Below are positions 15,403 through 23,843 of a stretch of DNA of 63,574 nt, piece by piece; positions within the stretch are counted from its first letter, which is position 1, and the number at the start of each line of letters is the position of its first letter. Source of the DNA: Selenomonadaceae bacterium UBA2897 (GTDB lineage Bacteria; Bacillota; Negativicutes; Selenomonadales; Selenomonadaceae); contig DEDT01000037.1 in assembly GCA_002350105.1 (NCBI GenBank), positions 3,724 through 67,297 of the forward strand, in the 5' to 3' direction. The position numbers and the translations under genes were made by a program. Below the pieces are notes generated by a model. It searched no databases. It saw nothing but the letters and a program-made list of their open reading frames with translations, and was not told the DNA's origin.

Positions 15403-16469
15403 ATTGCCTCCAAATGCTTGATCAGTTGCTCATTTTCTGCGTGCGTGCGCACCGCGATGCGTACGTAGTGATTGTCCAGTCCCGGATAGTTCGCACAGTC
15501 ACGCACCAGCACGCCGCGTGCCCGCAGGCGGGCCGTCAGCTCCGTGCTCGTAAGCGCCGCCGCACGGAGATCGAGCAGGAGAAAATTTGCCACGCCCGGC
15601 AAGACCTGCATGCCCCGCAAGCCGGACAGCCGCTCCGTCAGCCAGACCGCTTCTTCGTGCACCAGCCTGCGGCTGGCCTCTGCGTATGCCTTTTGCGCCA
15701 CAGCAGCCACACCTGCAGCCTGAGCCAAAGAATTGACGTTCCAGTCATCCTTGGCGCCCTCCAGCCGCTGCACGAGCTCGCGGCTCGCCACCGCAAAACC
15801 GAGGCGCAAGCCGGGAATTGCATAGAACTTCGTCAGGGACTGCAGCACGACGAGATAGGGATAGGCCTGCACCAGCTGGCGCAGCGTCGCGTCCGCCCTC
15901 TGCTCACAAAAATCAAGGAAGGATTCATCGACGAGCAGCCATGACCGCCCCGCCTGCAGCGTCTCCAGCACGGGAAGCAGCTCATTCTGCGTGAGCAGCG
16001 TGCCCGTGGGATTGTTGGGATTGCCAAGAATCAGGCAATCGGTAATCCCCGCCACCTGCTGCAGCTGCCGGCAGTCCGGCTTGAAGCCCTGTTCCGGCCG
16101 CAGGCCGAAATGCTGCACGACGCAGTGTGCCGCCCGCGCTGCCCGCTCGTAATCGCTGAACGACGGCACGGGAATCAGCACGCGATGCGGCCGCACCACC
16201 TGAAAGAATAAGTACAAGAGCTCCGATACGCCGTTGCCGGCAATCAGGTTATCCTCCGGCACCTCATAGTGCTGTGCCAGTGCCTTTTTCAGATCACGCA
16301 TATGCGGGTCCGGATAATGCACGACTCCATCCAAATGTTCCAGCACCGCCTGCTTTACCGCTGGTGCCAGCCCCAGCGGATTGATATTCGCGGAAAAATC
16401 CAGCCAGCTGCCCGTTGGCGATGGCGCATAGACATCGCCGCCATGCGCGTAATTCCCCGGTAACTGCAT
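15393..16469 (-). CDS. cobD: Threonine-phosphate decarboxylase
   Basis: It is a PLP enzyme of the class I/II aminotransferase fold that makes (R)-1-amino-2-propanol phosphate, the linker of the cobalamin nucleotide loop. The 358-residue sequence starts MQLPGNYAHGGDVYA, with the HGG motif typical of CobD, and has LGNPNNPTGTLL, LLVDESFLDF and the PLP-lysine segment QSLTKFYAIPGLRLGF. It sits between cobS and cobC. GGAGGAAACAGG precedes the ATG. The alternative, histidinol-phosphate aminotransferase, is less likely given the N-terminus and neighbours. Confidence 0.92.
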   Translation of the reverse strand: MQLPGNYAHGGDVYAPSPTGSWLDFSANINPLGLAPAVKQAVLEHLDGVVHYPDPHMRDLKKALAQHYEVPEDNLIAGNGVSELLYLFFQVVRPHRVLIPVPSFSDYERAARAAHCVVQHFGLRPEQGFKPDCRQLQQVAGITDCLILGNPNNPTGTLLTQNELLPVLETLQAGRSWLLVDESFLDFCEQRADATLRQLVQAYPYLVVLQSLTKFYAIPGLRLGFAVASRELVQRLEGAKDDWNVNSLAQAAGVAAVAQKAYAEASRRLVHEEAVWLTERLSGLRGMQVLPGVANFLLLDLRAAALTSTELTARLRARGVLVRDCANYPGLDNHYVRIAVRTHAENEQLIKHLEAIWA

Positions 16470-16501
16470 CCTGTTTCCTCCATTCTTTCATCTCGTCGCA
16501 A

Positions 16502-17272
16502 TTATAACAAAATCCCCTGCGCGGTCTGGCCGCTCCAGCTGGCATAAAGCATGATTACCAGCAGGACAGCCGCCTCGCTCATCAATTCGATACAACCATA
16601 AGTATCACCGGTCAGGCCGTCCAGTTTCTCCGCCAGATGACGCGCCATTTCAGATGCCATCAGCAGACCGCCGAGCAAAGCCAACAGACCGGCCCACCCC
16701 CAGAAGATGCTGATGAGCACCGTAGTAATGGTGGCATAGCGCACCGTGCGCCAGTCAGCCATCTGCGCAAAGACCTGCCCCATCCCCGTTTTGCGGGCAT
16801 AGGGATAGCTGGCAAGCGCCCGCACCATACCCAGCCTGCCGATGACCGGCGCGATACAGGCGGCGGTCAAAGCCAGTCCGGGTGGCATGGAAAGCAGCAT
16901 GCTCCAGTAAAGCAACAGCCAGCCCACGAAGGCCAGCACGCCATAGGAACCCACGCGGCTGTCCTTCATGATGGCCAGCATCCGCTCTCTGTCGCGGCAG
17001 GAGAGCACGCCATCCATCGTATCCATGAAACCGTCTGCGTGCAGGCCGCCCGTCACCGCCAGCGGCAGCAGGGCCAGCACCGCCGTCGTAAAAGGCGTCC
17101 AGCCCAGCGTATGAAGCAGGATTTTCCCCGCCAGCAGGCTGATGCCGCCCACGACCAATCCCACGAGCGGAAAGTAGCGCGTGCCGTGGCCCAAATCCTC
17201 CGCCGTCAAATCCGGCTGGTCTTTAAAATGCAGACGGGTCTCAAATTGCAAGGCAGCCCAAAAATAGCGCAT
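16502..17272 (-). CDS. cobS: Adenosylcobinamide-GDP ribazoletransferase (cobalamin synthase)
   Basis: This integral membrane enzyme joins adenosylcobinamide-GDP to alpha-ribazole (phosphate), one of the last cobalamin steps. The 256-residue protein has several membrane helices and the diagnostic stretch GGLHADGFMDTMDGVLSCRDRERML, whose acidic residues bind metal. AGGGGAGACAGG lies before the ATG. It is 12 bases behind cbiB. Length and motifs are normal. Confidence 0.95.
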   Translation of the reverse strand: MRYFWAALQFETRLHFKDQPDLTAEDLGHGTRYFPLVGLVVGGISLLAGKILLHTLGWTPFTTAVLALLPLAVTGGLHADGFMDTMDGVLSCRDRERMLAIMKDSRVGSYGVLAFVGWLLLYWSMLLSMPPGLALTAACIAPVIGRLGMVRALASYPYARKTGMGQVFAQMADWRTVRYATITTVLISIFWGWAGLLALLGGLLMASEMARHLAEKLDGLTGDTYGCIELMSEAAVLLVIMLYASWSGQTAQGILL

Positions 17273-17284
17273 CCTGTCTCCCCT

Positions 17285-18265
17285 TTAAACGAACAACCAA
17301 TCCAGGCTGAAACTGCTGAAACCACACCATTGAAAGAGCAGAAAAGCCAGCGTCAGAAAGAGCATCACCGCCGTATACATCATGCGGTTTGCCGCGAGAA
17401 TATGCTGCGGCACGATGGCCGTGAGCACGTCGCCCATATAGGCGCGGAAGGTCTTCTGCCCGAAATAGGAATTCTCGCCGCCCAGGCGGATCTGCAACGC
17501 GCCAGCCATGGCCGCCTCGGCATAACCGCCATTCGGGCTGGGATGCTTCGCCGCATCGCGGCGCATCACACGCAGGGCATTGTGACCGTCATAGCCGAGC
17601 AGGAAAGCACTCATGACGAAGAGCATACCCGTGAGCCGCGCGGGGATATAGTTCAGCACATCGTCGAGCCGCGCCGCAGGACGGCCAAAGTAGAGATAGC
17701 GCTCGTTCTTGTAGCCCAGCATGGAATCCATGGTATTGGCCGCCCGATAGAGCACGGCCAGGGGTACGCCGCCGATGGCGAACCAGAAGAGCGGCGCGAT
17801 GGTGCCGTCGCTCGTGTTCTCCGCCACGCTCTCCACCGCCGCCCGCGCCAGCTCGGCGTCATCGAGCTGCTCCGTATCCCTTCCCACGATGCAGCCCGTA
17901 GCCCTGCGGGCGCCCGCTAAATCGCCATGGACCAGGCAATCGTAGATGCGTCGTCCCGCCTGTGCCAGACTCCGCGGCGAAATCATAAAGGCCAGCATGA
18001 GGGCACTGAGTACCTCGCTGCCCCAGCTCACCGGCAGGCGATAGGAGAGATAAATCAGCCCCGCCGCCAGCTCGTAGCTGATGAGCAATACCAGAATGAC
18101 CAGAATGCTGCCGCTGAGGAACTGCCGTCCCGGGCTGTCCTCCCGGCGGTAGAACACTTTTTCCAGCCACGCGATGAGCCGCCCCATGAGCGCCACGGGA
18201 TGCCAGCGGCTCTGCGGGTCGCCAATGCAGGCATCCATGAGGAACGCCCAGATTGCCGTAATCAT
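17285..18265 (-). CDS. cbiB: Adenosylcobinamide-phosphate synthase
   Basis: This membrane enzyme attaches aminopropanol phosphate to adenosylcobyric acid. The 326-residue protein begins MDACIGDPQSRWHPVALMGRLI after a short lead, the usual CbiB N-terminus, and shows SVAENTSDGTIAPLFWFAIGGVP, a family hallmark, and NGGYAEAAMAGAL. It overlaps cobU by 4 bases (ATGA). The Salmonella-style name cbiB is used to avoid confusion with the decarboxylase gene cobD. Confidence 0.95.
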   Translation of the reverse strand: MITAIWAFLMDACIGDPQSRWHPVALMGRLIAWLEKVFYRREDSPGRQFLSGSILVILVLLISYELAAGLIYLSYRLPVSWGSEVLSALMLAFMISPRSLAQAGRRIYDCLVHGDLAGARRATGCIVGRDTEQLDDAELARAAVESVAENTSDGTIAPLFWFAIGGVPLAVLYRAANTMDSMLGYKNERYLYFGRPAARLDDVLNYIPARLTGMLFVMSAFLLGYDGHNALRVMRRDAAKHPSPNGGYAEAAMAGALQIRLGGENSYFGQKTFRAYMGDVLTAIVPQHILAANRMMYTAVMLFLTLAFLLFQWCGFSSFSLDWLFV

Positions 18266-18882
18266 GCCTCCGCCTCCTTCACGCCAATGGACACCGCGAG
18301 CTTCTTCAGATCCAGTGCCATGCCGGATACCGTAAAATACGCCTCCTGCGCCGCTGCGGCAAACTGCTGGTTAAGGAGTCCCTGCGCATCGCGATAGACA
18401 CGCGCGAGCTGGTTCATCGGTACAATACCCGCACCGACCTCATTCGAGACAAAAATGACGCTGCGGCCGCTCTCCCGCGCGGCTTGCAAGAGTTTCGTGC
18501 CGATCGCCAGCACGTAACGACGCACGCCCTCAGCATCGTTGAGACCTGGCATAGCCGCTTCCTGATTTCCCGCCTCCGTCTCCCCCGGCAAAGCACAGAG
18601 CAGCTGCGAAAGATAGAGCGTCAGGCAATCGAAAAGAATCACTTCATGCGCCCTGCCCGCCTGCACGATAACTCGCTCTGCCTTTTCCGGAGCTTCGTAG
18701 GTCGTCCATTCTGATGGTCGCCGGGCCTGATGGCGCGCAATGCGCTGGCGCATCTCCTCATCCCAGATACGCGCCGTCGCAATATAGGCCACTTTGCCGC
18801 CGCAGTGCAGCGCATACTGCTCGGCGAAGCATGACTTGCCGCTGCGTGCCCCGCCCGTCACAAAGACGATTTTGCCTGCCAT
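18262..18882 (-). CDS. cobU: Adenosylcobinamide kinase/guanylyltransferase
   Basis: This is a bifunctional enzyme that phosphorylates adenosylcobinamide and transfers GMP to it. The 206-residue protein has the P-loop GGARSGKSCFAEQYA near the N-terminus, HQARRPSEWTTYEAP with the guanylylated His region, LFDCLTLYLSQLL, and FVSNEVGAGIVP near the end. It overlaps cbiB and sits 61 bases behind cbiT. Confidence 0.96.
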   Translation of the reverse strand: MAGKIVFVTGGARSGKSCFAEQYALHCGGKVAYIATARIWDEEMRQRIARHQARRPSEWTTYEAPEKAERVIVQAGRAHEVILFDCLTLYLSQLLCALPGETEAGNQEAAMPGLNDAEGVRRYVLAIGTKLLQAARESGRSVIFVSNEVGAGIVPMNQLARVYRDAQGLLNQQFAAAAQEAYFTVSGMALDLKKLAVSIGVKEAEA

Positions 18883-18943
18883 CTGTCCGCCTCCTGCCTC
18901 ATACCAAATCTGAACAGCTGCATCTCACCGCAGCCACCCCCTA

Positions 18944-19549
18944 TTATGCTGCCTGCTCCGGATCCGCCTTGCGCACAGCCGAGATGATGCAGATGGGACT
19001 CTCCGCCTGCAGGCGGTCGTGCCCGCCCGTCTGATGCAACTGCGTAACCTGCACCTGCACAGCCTCGTACTCGTAGACGTCCTCGTGCTCATGAAACCAG
19101 TTCAGCGCGTTGTACATCGTCTGCACCGTCGCGCAGTCCATGACCAGATGGCCGCCCGCATGAAGCCGCTCCGTGACCGTGTCCAGAATCTCCTTCAGCT
19201 TTTCGCCCACACCGATAATCAGTACGCAGTCGGGATTGGGCAATTCAGCCAGTCCTTCGGGCGCCGCCTTCATCGTAATGCCGATATTCGGTACAGCGAG
19301 GTTCGCAATGTTCAGCCGCAGCAGCGAAATGGCCTCCATATCGCGTTCGATGGCACAAACCTTGCCCCGCGGACAGAGCGATGCCGCCTCGATGGCCAGA
19401 CTGCCCGTGCCGGCGCCGATATCCCAGACGATACCTGCCTCGGGAATGTTTGCCTTGACCAGCGTGAGCACGCGCACCTCCTTGCGAATCATCGTCACGC
19501 GAGGATTGCAGATAAAATCTTCATCGGGAATACCCAGATAGTGTCGCAT
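18944..19549 (-). CDS. cbiT: CbiT-type precorrin methyltransferase (decarboxylating subunit)
   Basis: CbiT methylates the corrin ring at C15 and decarboxylates C12 in the anaerobic pathway. The start at 19549 (MRHYLGIPDEDFICN) matches the usual CbiT N-terminus and has AAAGGG upstream; an earlier in-frame ATG is less suitable. The 201-residue protein has the SAM motif VWDIGAGTGSLAIEAA. It is the only corrin-ring gene in the window, ahead of the nucleotide-loop genes. The rest of the ring pathway must lie elsewhere. No cobalamin riboswitch was seen in front. Confidence 0.85.
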   Translation of the reverse strand: MRHYLGIPDEDFICNPRVTMIRKEVRVLTLVKANIPEAGIVWDIGAGTGSLAIEAASLCPRGKVCAIERDMEAISLLRLNIANLAVPNIGITMKAAPEGLAELPNPDCVLIIGVGEKLKEILDTVTERLHAGGHLVMDCATVQTMYNALNWFHEHEDVYEYEAVQVQVTQLHQTGGHDRLQAESPICIISAVRKADPEQAA

Positions 19550-19690
19550 ATTTTTATCCCTTTCTGCTCTTCGCATACATCCCGGCAGATAGCGCAAAGC
19601 GGCCCTGCACCAGCTGCCCTGCAGGCACCTGGCGTTCAGCCGCTTCGCTATTTCTCCTATTCTCTTCTCCTGCGCCGGCGGCTCCCTGCG

Positions 19691-20680
19691 TCATTTGTTC
19701 AGCTGCTTGTTCAGAAAATCGCGGCCGAACACGCGCAGGGTATAATAGAATCCTACCATAAAGGGCAGGTACTCTGCAATGAGGCGCCAGCAAACGGCCA
19801 CGATGCCCACAGTACCGGCCGGCACCGTATCACTGAAAAGCAGTACGAAACCGCCCTCGGCGACGCCGGAACCGCCGGGCGTCGGCGTGAAATAGAGCAG
19901 CATGTTGAGGAAAATCATGCGCCCCATCACAAGGTACCAGTCCGCATCGTATACGCCGAGCCCCAACAGCAGGCAGGGCACGATCGCGTAGATGCAGAGC
20001 AGGTTGAGCCCCGATTCCGCAAAGACCAGCAGCATATAGCGCGGCGAATGCGAAAGCAGCTCGATGGCGCTCTTCGTATCGCGGTAAAAGGCGAAAACCT
20101 TGCGCCGACGCTCGTTCTGCATGCGCTTCGTCGCGTGGATGATGATGTAGTCAAGCCAGCCGTGACGCGCCCCCACGACGATGAGCACGATGACGGCCAA
20201 CGCCGTAATCGTAATCCCCATGAGCGTCGTGTTCGAAATGCCGGGCAAAATACCTGAATCATGCATGAAGATAAAGGGCATGCAGAGAATCAGGAAGAAA
20301 ATCGAAAGCAGCGTGCGCACGATGACCAGCACCGCCGCCTTACCCGTTGGCACGCCCGCATGGCGCAGGAACATGAGCTGGGCCACGGCACCGCCCGTCG
20401 CCCCCGGTGTCAGCAATGCGAGGAAGTAGTTGCCGAAGATGACCTGCACGGCCTCGTAGAGCGTGATTTTCTCATGGGATATCTTCACGAGATGCATGAG
20501 ACGGCTGCCGTCGAAGAATAGCCCCAGCGACACGGCCAGCACAGCCAGCGCCAGCGACCACGGCTTGAAGCGATCCAGGCTGCGCAGCGTGTTGATATCC
20601 ACGGTCGAGTAGATGACCGTGCCCGAGATGACGAGTACCAGCACGATGAGGAAGATAAAACGCTTATAGAATTTATTCAT
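19691..20680 (-). CDS. Lysylphosphatidylglycerol-synthase-type flippase-like membrane protein (UPF0104 family)
   Basis: The 329-residue protein has about eight membrane helices. The segments LLTPGATGGAVAQLMFL and LYFTPTPGGSGVAEGGFVLLF carry the paired Pro/Gly motifs of the MprF-flippase/UPF0104 domain. There is no C-terminal lysyl-transferase domain, so it is a stand-alone transporter-like unit, possibly moving a lipid or glycolipid across the membrane. It lies between folE2 and cbiT, and co-transcription with the cob genes is possible but unproven. Confidence 0.82.
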   Translation of the reverse strand: MNKFYKRFIFLIVLVLVISGTVIYSTVDINTLRSLDRFKPWSLALAVLAVSLGLFFDGSRLMHLVKISHEKITLYEAVQVIFGNYFLALLTPGATGGAVAQLMFLRHAGVPTGKAAVLVIVRTLLSIFFLILCMPFIFMHDSGILPGISNTTLMGITITALAVIVLIVVGARHGWLDYIIIHATKRMQNERRRKVFAFYRDTKSAIELLSHSPRYMLLVFAESGLNLLCIYAIVPCLLLGLGVYDADWYLVMGRMIFLNMLLYFTPTPGGSGVAEGGFVLLFSDTVPAGTVGIVAVCWRLIAEYLPFMVGFYYTLRVFGRDFLNKQLNK

Positions 20681-20767
20681 GCCGGCACCGTCCTTTCTAC
20701 AAAATTTTTCTTAGGAAAACGCTGATTCATTGAGCTGATACGGATTGTCATAATAACCCGTGTTTCC

Positions 20768-21565
20768 TTATGCTTGCGGCAGCAGCGTCTCCTCGTGACT
20801 GGCGAAGGCATTGTGATTGTGAATCGACTCCTGATTCTCGCAGGCGAGGGAGAACCACGCGAGCCCCGGCAGCTGGCGCAGGGCCAGCACGCAGTCGCGC
20901 AGGATATCCTCCACGAACTTCGGATGCTCATAGGCAGCCTCGGTCACATACTTTTCGTCCTCGCGCTTGAGCAGCGGGTAGATGGGCGACGACCCCTGCC
21001 GCTCCAGCAGCGTCACGAGATCTTCGATGAAGATGCACTCATGCCCCGCCGCGAAACGCACCTTTGCCTTGCAGATAGAGCGCTGGTTATGCGCACCGTA
21101 ACGCGATATCGCCTTACTGCAGGGGCAGAGCGAAGTAAAGGGCACATCAACCCCCAGCGTGAACGTCATGGCCTTGCCACGCTCTTTGCGCCCCATGAAG
21201 CAACAGTCCACATCTAAAAGCGAATGCTTTTTGCTCACCGGTGCCTCGCGGTCGACGAAATACTTGAAGCTCAGCGCCACCTCAGCCGACTGCGCCTGCA
21301 GGTGATCGAGCGCCTCCTTGAGCATCTGCTCCATCTCCGGCTCCGCCAGCGGTTTCTGGCTCCACGGCATGAGGATTTCGAGGAAGCGCGACATGTGCGT
21401 GCCCTTGTACTCCTGCGGCAGGGACACGGTAAAGCGGATGCGCGCCAGCACCTGCTGGAAGTCGCCATCCTTCGTCTTGATGAGGAACGGCAAATGCGCC
21501 TCCGTGATGCCGACGCGCTGAATCGCGATGCCACGCTCATCCGCGCTGCTCTGTACGTCCTGCAT
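20768..21565 (-). CDS. folE2: GTP cyclohydrolase FolE2 (type IB)
   Basis: It makes dihydroneopterin triphosphate from GTP for folate and queuosine synthesis. The 265-residue protein has the FolE2 stretches VSLPQEYKGTHMSRF, FTSLCPCSKAISRYGAHNQRS (metal and catalytic Cys region) and CENQESIHNHNAFA. Its start overlaps the queC stop by one base. Pairing with queC points to the shared first step of 7-deazaguanine synthesis. Type IB enzymes accept metals other than zinc, as known for the family. Confidence 0.95.
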   Translation of the reverse strand: MQDVQSSADERGIAIQRVGITEAHLPFLIKTKDGDFQQVLARIRFTVSLPQEYKGTHMSRFLEILMPWSQKPLAEPEMEQMLKEALDHLQAQSAEVALSFKYFVDREAPVSKKHSLLDVDCCFMGRKERGKAMTFTLGVDVPFTSLCPCSKAISRYGAHNQRSICKAKVRFAAGHECIFIEDLVTLLERQGSSPIYPLLKREDEKYVTEAAYEHPKFVEDILRDCVLALRQLPGLAWFSLACENQESIHNHNAFASHEETLLPQA

Positions 21566-22248
21566 CAGTCGTTCCCCGTCTCATAGGCAATCGGATCCTT
21601 CACACCGGCCTCGGCAAAGCCCTGCAGGCGCAGCTTGCAACTGTCGCAGACGCCGCAAGCCTTCTCGCCGCCCTTGTAGCAGCTGTGCGTGAACTGATAT
21701 GGCGCACCGAGCTTGACGCCCAGCTTGACGATCTCGCCCTTGGAGAGATACTGCAGCGGCGTCTCAATGGTGATTTTCTTTCCCTGCACAGCCGTAGCCG
21801 TCGTCGCGAAGTCCGCGAGCGCCTGGAACCGCTGGATGAACTCGGGGCGGCAATCCGGGTAGCCGGAATAGTCGACGGAATTCACGCCGATGTAGACGTG
21901 GCTTGCCCCCAGCGTCTCCGCGTAAGCCATGGCATAGGAAAGAAAAATCATATTGCGCGCGGGCACGTAGGTCGGCGGCACATCCTTGCGGTTGACATCG
22001 CCTTCCGGCACGTCGATGTGGCTGTCCGTGAGGGCCGAACCACCGATGGCGTCCATGTTCGTCTCGATAATCAGGTGACGCGGCACCTTGAAGTAAGCCG
22101 CGATCTTCCTGGCGCCCTCGAGCTCGATGATGTGGCGCTGGTGATAGTTGAAGCTGATGGGGTAGACCTCATAGCCCTTGCTCTTGGCGACGGCCATGCA
22201 GGTGCAGCTATCGAGACCGCCGGATAATAAAACCACTGCTTTTTCCAT
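21565..22248 (-). CDS. queC: 7-cyano-7-deazaguanine synthase
   Basis: It makes preQ0 from carboxydeazaguanine with ATP and ammonia. The protein has about 227 residues from the ATG at 22248 (MEKAVVLLSGGLDS, the PP-loop ATP motif). The conserved VPARNMIFLSYAMAYAE and the zinc ligands CYKGGEKACGVCDSCKLR are present. A TTG nine bases earlier is also possible. It is coupled to folE2 and follows rpe by 33 bases, probably as the distal part of the large operon. Confidence 0.95.
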   Translation of the reverse strand: MEKAVVLLSGGLDSCTCMAVAKSKGYEVYPISFNYHQRHIIELEGARKIAAYFKVPRHLIIETNMDAIGGSALTDSHIDVPEGDVNRKDVPPTYVPARNMIFLSYAMAYAETLGASHVYIGVNSVDYSGYPDCRPEFIQRFQALADFATTATAVQGKKITIETPLQYLSKGEIVKLGVKLGAPYQFTHSCYKGGEKACGVCDSCKLRLQGFAEAGVKDPIAYETGND

Positions 22249-22281
22249 TTTTTCCAAATTCCTCCAGAATAAACGCTTTTC

Positions 22282-22947
22282 TTAGTCCTCATGCTCGATG
22301 TCAAAGCCGCGGATATCCCTGATGGCCTGCGCGATGTCCGGCGCACCGTAGACCGCACTGCCGGCCACGAGCACGTTTGCTCCCGCCTGTCGAACGAGCT
22401 TACTCGTCTCTGCATTGATACCGCCGTCGACCTCGATATCGCAATCCAGCTCGAGGTCGTGCAGGTTGTGGTAGAGCATGTGAATTTTATCGAGCTGCGA
22501 CTCGATGAATTTCTGGCCGCCGTAGCCCGGATTGACCGTCATGCAGAGCACCATATCGACATCGCCGACGAGCTCCTCGATCATCGCGAGGGACGTGCCC
22601 GGATTCAGCGCGATGCCCGCCTTGCAGCCAGCGGCGTGAATCTGCTGGATGATGCGATGGCTGTGCTTCGCGGCCTCCACGTGGAACGTGATGATATCGG
22701 CGCCAGCCTCGGCGAACGCCTCAATCTGGGTCTCCGGGTGCTCGACCATGAGATGCACGTCAAAGACGGCGTCCGTCACCTTGCGCAGGCTCTTCACCAC
22801 GGGCGAACCGATGGTGATATTCGGCACGAACGTGCCGTCCATGACGTCGATATGCACATACTCCGCACCTGCATCCGTAATCTTCTTCACCTCATCGGCC
22901 AGATGGGAGAAGTCGGCGGAAAGGATAGATGGAGCAATTTTAATCAT
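22282..22947 (-). CDS. rpe: Ribulose-phosphate 3-epimerase
   Basis: It interconverts ribulose 5-phosphate and xylulose 5-phosphate in the pentose phosphate pathway. The 221-residue TIM barrel starts MIKIAPSILSADFSHL, with VHIDVMDGTFVPNITIG, DVHLMVEHPE, MTVNPGYGGQKFI and VDGGIN, all standard. It overlaps rsgA by 4 bases (ATGA), the common Firmicute rsgA-rpe arrangement. Confidence 0.98.
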   Translation of the reverse strand: MIKIAPSILSADFSHLADEVKKITDAGAEYVHIDVMDGTFVPNITIGSPVVKSLRKVTDAVFDVHLMVEHPETQIEAFAEAGADIITFHVEAAKHSHRIIQQIHAAGCKAGIALNPGTSLAMIEELVGDVDMVLCMTVNPGYGGQKFIESQLDKIHMLYHNLHDLELDCDIEVDGGINAETSKLVRQAGANVLVAGSAVYGAPDIAQAIRDIRGFDIEHED

Positions 22948-23843
22948 TTAAAGGCCTTCTTTCTTGCTGTCTCGATTTCTTCAAGCATATTGAGATATGC
23001 GTCATAACGTTCCCGGGCGATGGCACCGTCTGCCACCGCCTGCTTGATCGCGCAGTCCGGCTCGTGACTGTGACTGCAGGGCTGGAAGCGGCACTGGTCA
23101 AGGTACTGACGGAACTCCGGGAAATATCCCGGCAGTTCCTGCGGTTCCATGCTCGTGAGCTCCATCGCCGAGAAGCCCGGCGTATCGACGAGGTATCCAC
23201 CCTGCCAGGGGATGAGCTTCGCCACGCGCGTCGTATGACGGCCGCGCTTGATCTTCGCGCTGACATGCCCCGTCTGCAAGGCCAGTTCTGGAGACAGGGC
23301 ATTGAGCAGCGAGGACTTGCCCACGCCCGAGGGGCCGGCAAAAACTGTGGTCTCCCCTGCGAGGCGCTCGCGCAAAGCGTCAATCCCCGTTCCCGTATGG
23401 GCCGATACGGGCAGCACCGGATAACCGATGGCCGCGTAGGGCTGCAACGCTTCGGCCGTCTCCGGCCGTACATCCATCTTATTCAGGCAGATGCAGATTT
23501 TCGGGATGCCCGACCATTCCGCCAATACCAAAAAACGGTTGAGCAGTAATGGATGCAAATCCGGCTGCGCGGCGGCAAAGGTCAGCACAACCTGCGTGAT
23601 ATTGGCCACGGCGGGGCGCTTCAAAAGCGTCTGACGCGGCAGCAGCTGCTCCACGACGCCCGAACCATCATCAAGGCGCGAGATTGCAACCTCATCGCCC
23701 GGCACGACGCCCATGGTGCGGCGCGTATGCCTGAACTTGCCCCGCAGCTTGCAAGTCACGAGTTCGTCTACGGTCTGCACGTAGAAAAAACTGTTATAGG
23801 CCTTCAATACGCGGCCCGGTTGCAGCTCATTTGCCTTTGCCAT
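22944..23843 (-). CDS. rsgA: Ribosome small subunit-dependent GTPase A
   Basis: It is a circularly permuted GTPase that helps mature the 30S subunit. The 299-residue protein has an N-terminal OB-like domain, then CLNKMDV (G4), GPSGVGKSSLLN (G1), DTPGF (G3), and a C-terminal zinc motif CRFQPCSHSHEPDC. Its 5' end overlaps the end of the kinase gene by 17 bases. The order kinase-rsgA-rpe is conserved in Firmicutes. Confidence 0.97.
   Translation of the reverse strand: MAKANELQPGRVLKAYNSFFYVQTVDELVTCKLRGKFRHTRRTMGVVPGDEVAISRLDDGSGVVEQLLPRQTLLKRPAVANITQVVLTFAAAQPDLHPLLLNRFLVLAEWSGIPKICICLNKMDVRPETAEALQPYAAIGYPVLPVSAHTGTGIDALRERLAGETTVFAGPSGVGKSSLLNALSPELALQTGHVSAKIKRGRHTTRVAKLIPWQGGYLVDTPGFSAMELTSMEPQELPGYFPEFRQYLDQCRFQPCSHSHEPDCAIKQAVADGAIARERYDAYLNMLEEIETARKKAFK

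Noticed and set aside
16637..17920. 427-codon plus-strand ORF opposite cobS and cbiB
   Set aside because: It is antisense to two well-supported membrane protein genes and is His/Arg/Gln-rich without any domain.
19554..19793. 79-codon minus-strand ORF between cbiT and the flippase-like gene
   Set aside because: It overlaps the 3' end of the membrane protein gene in another frame and shows no native features.
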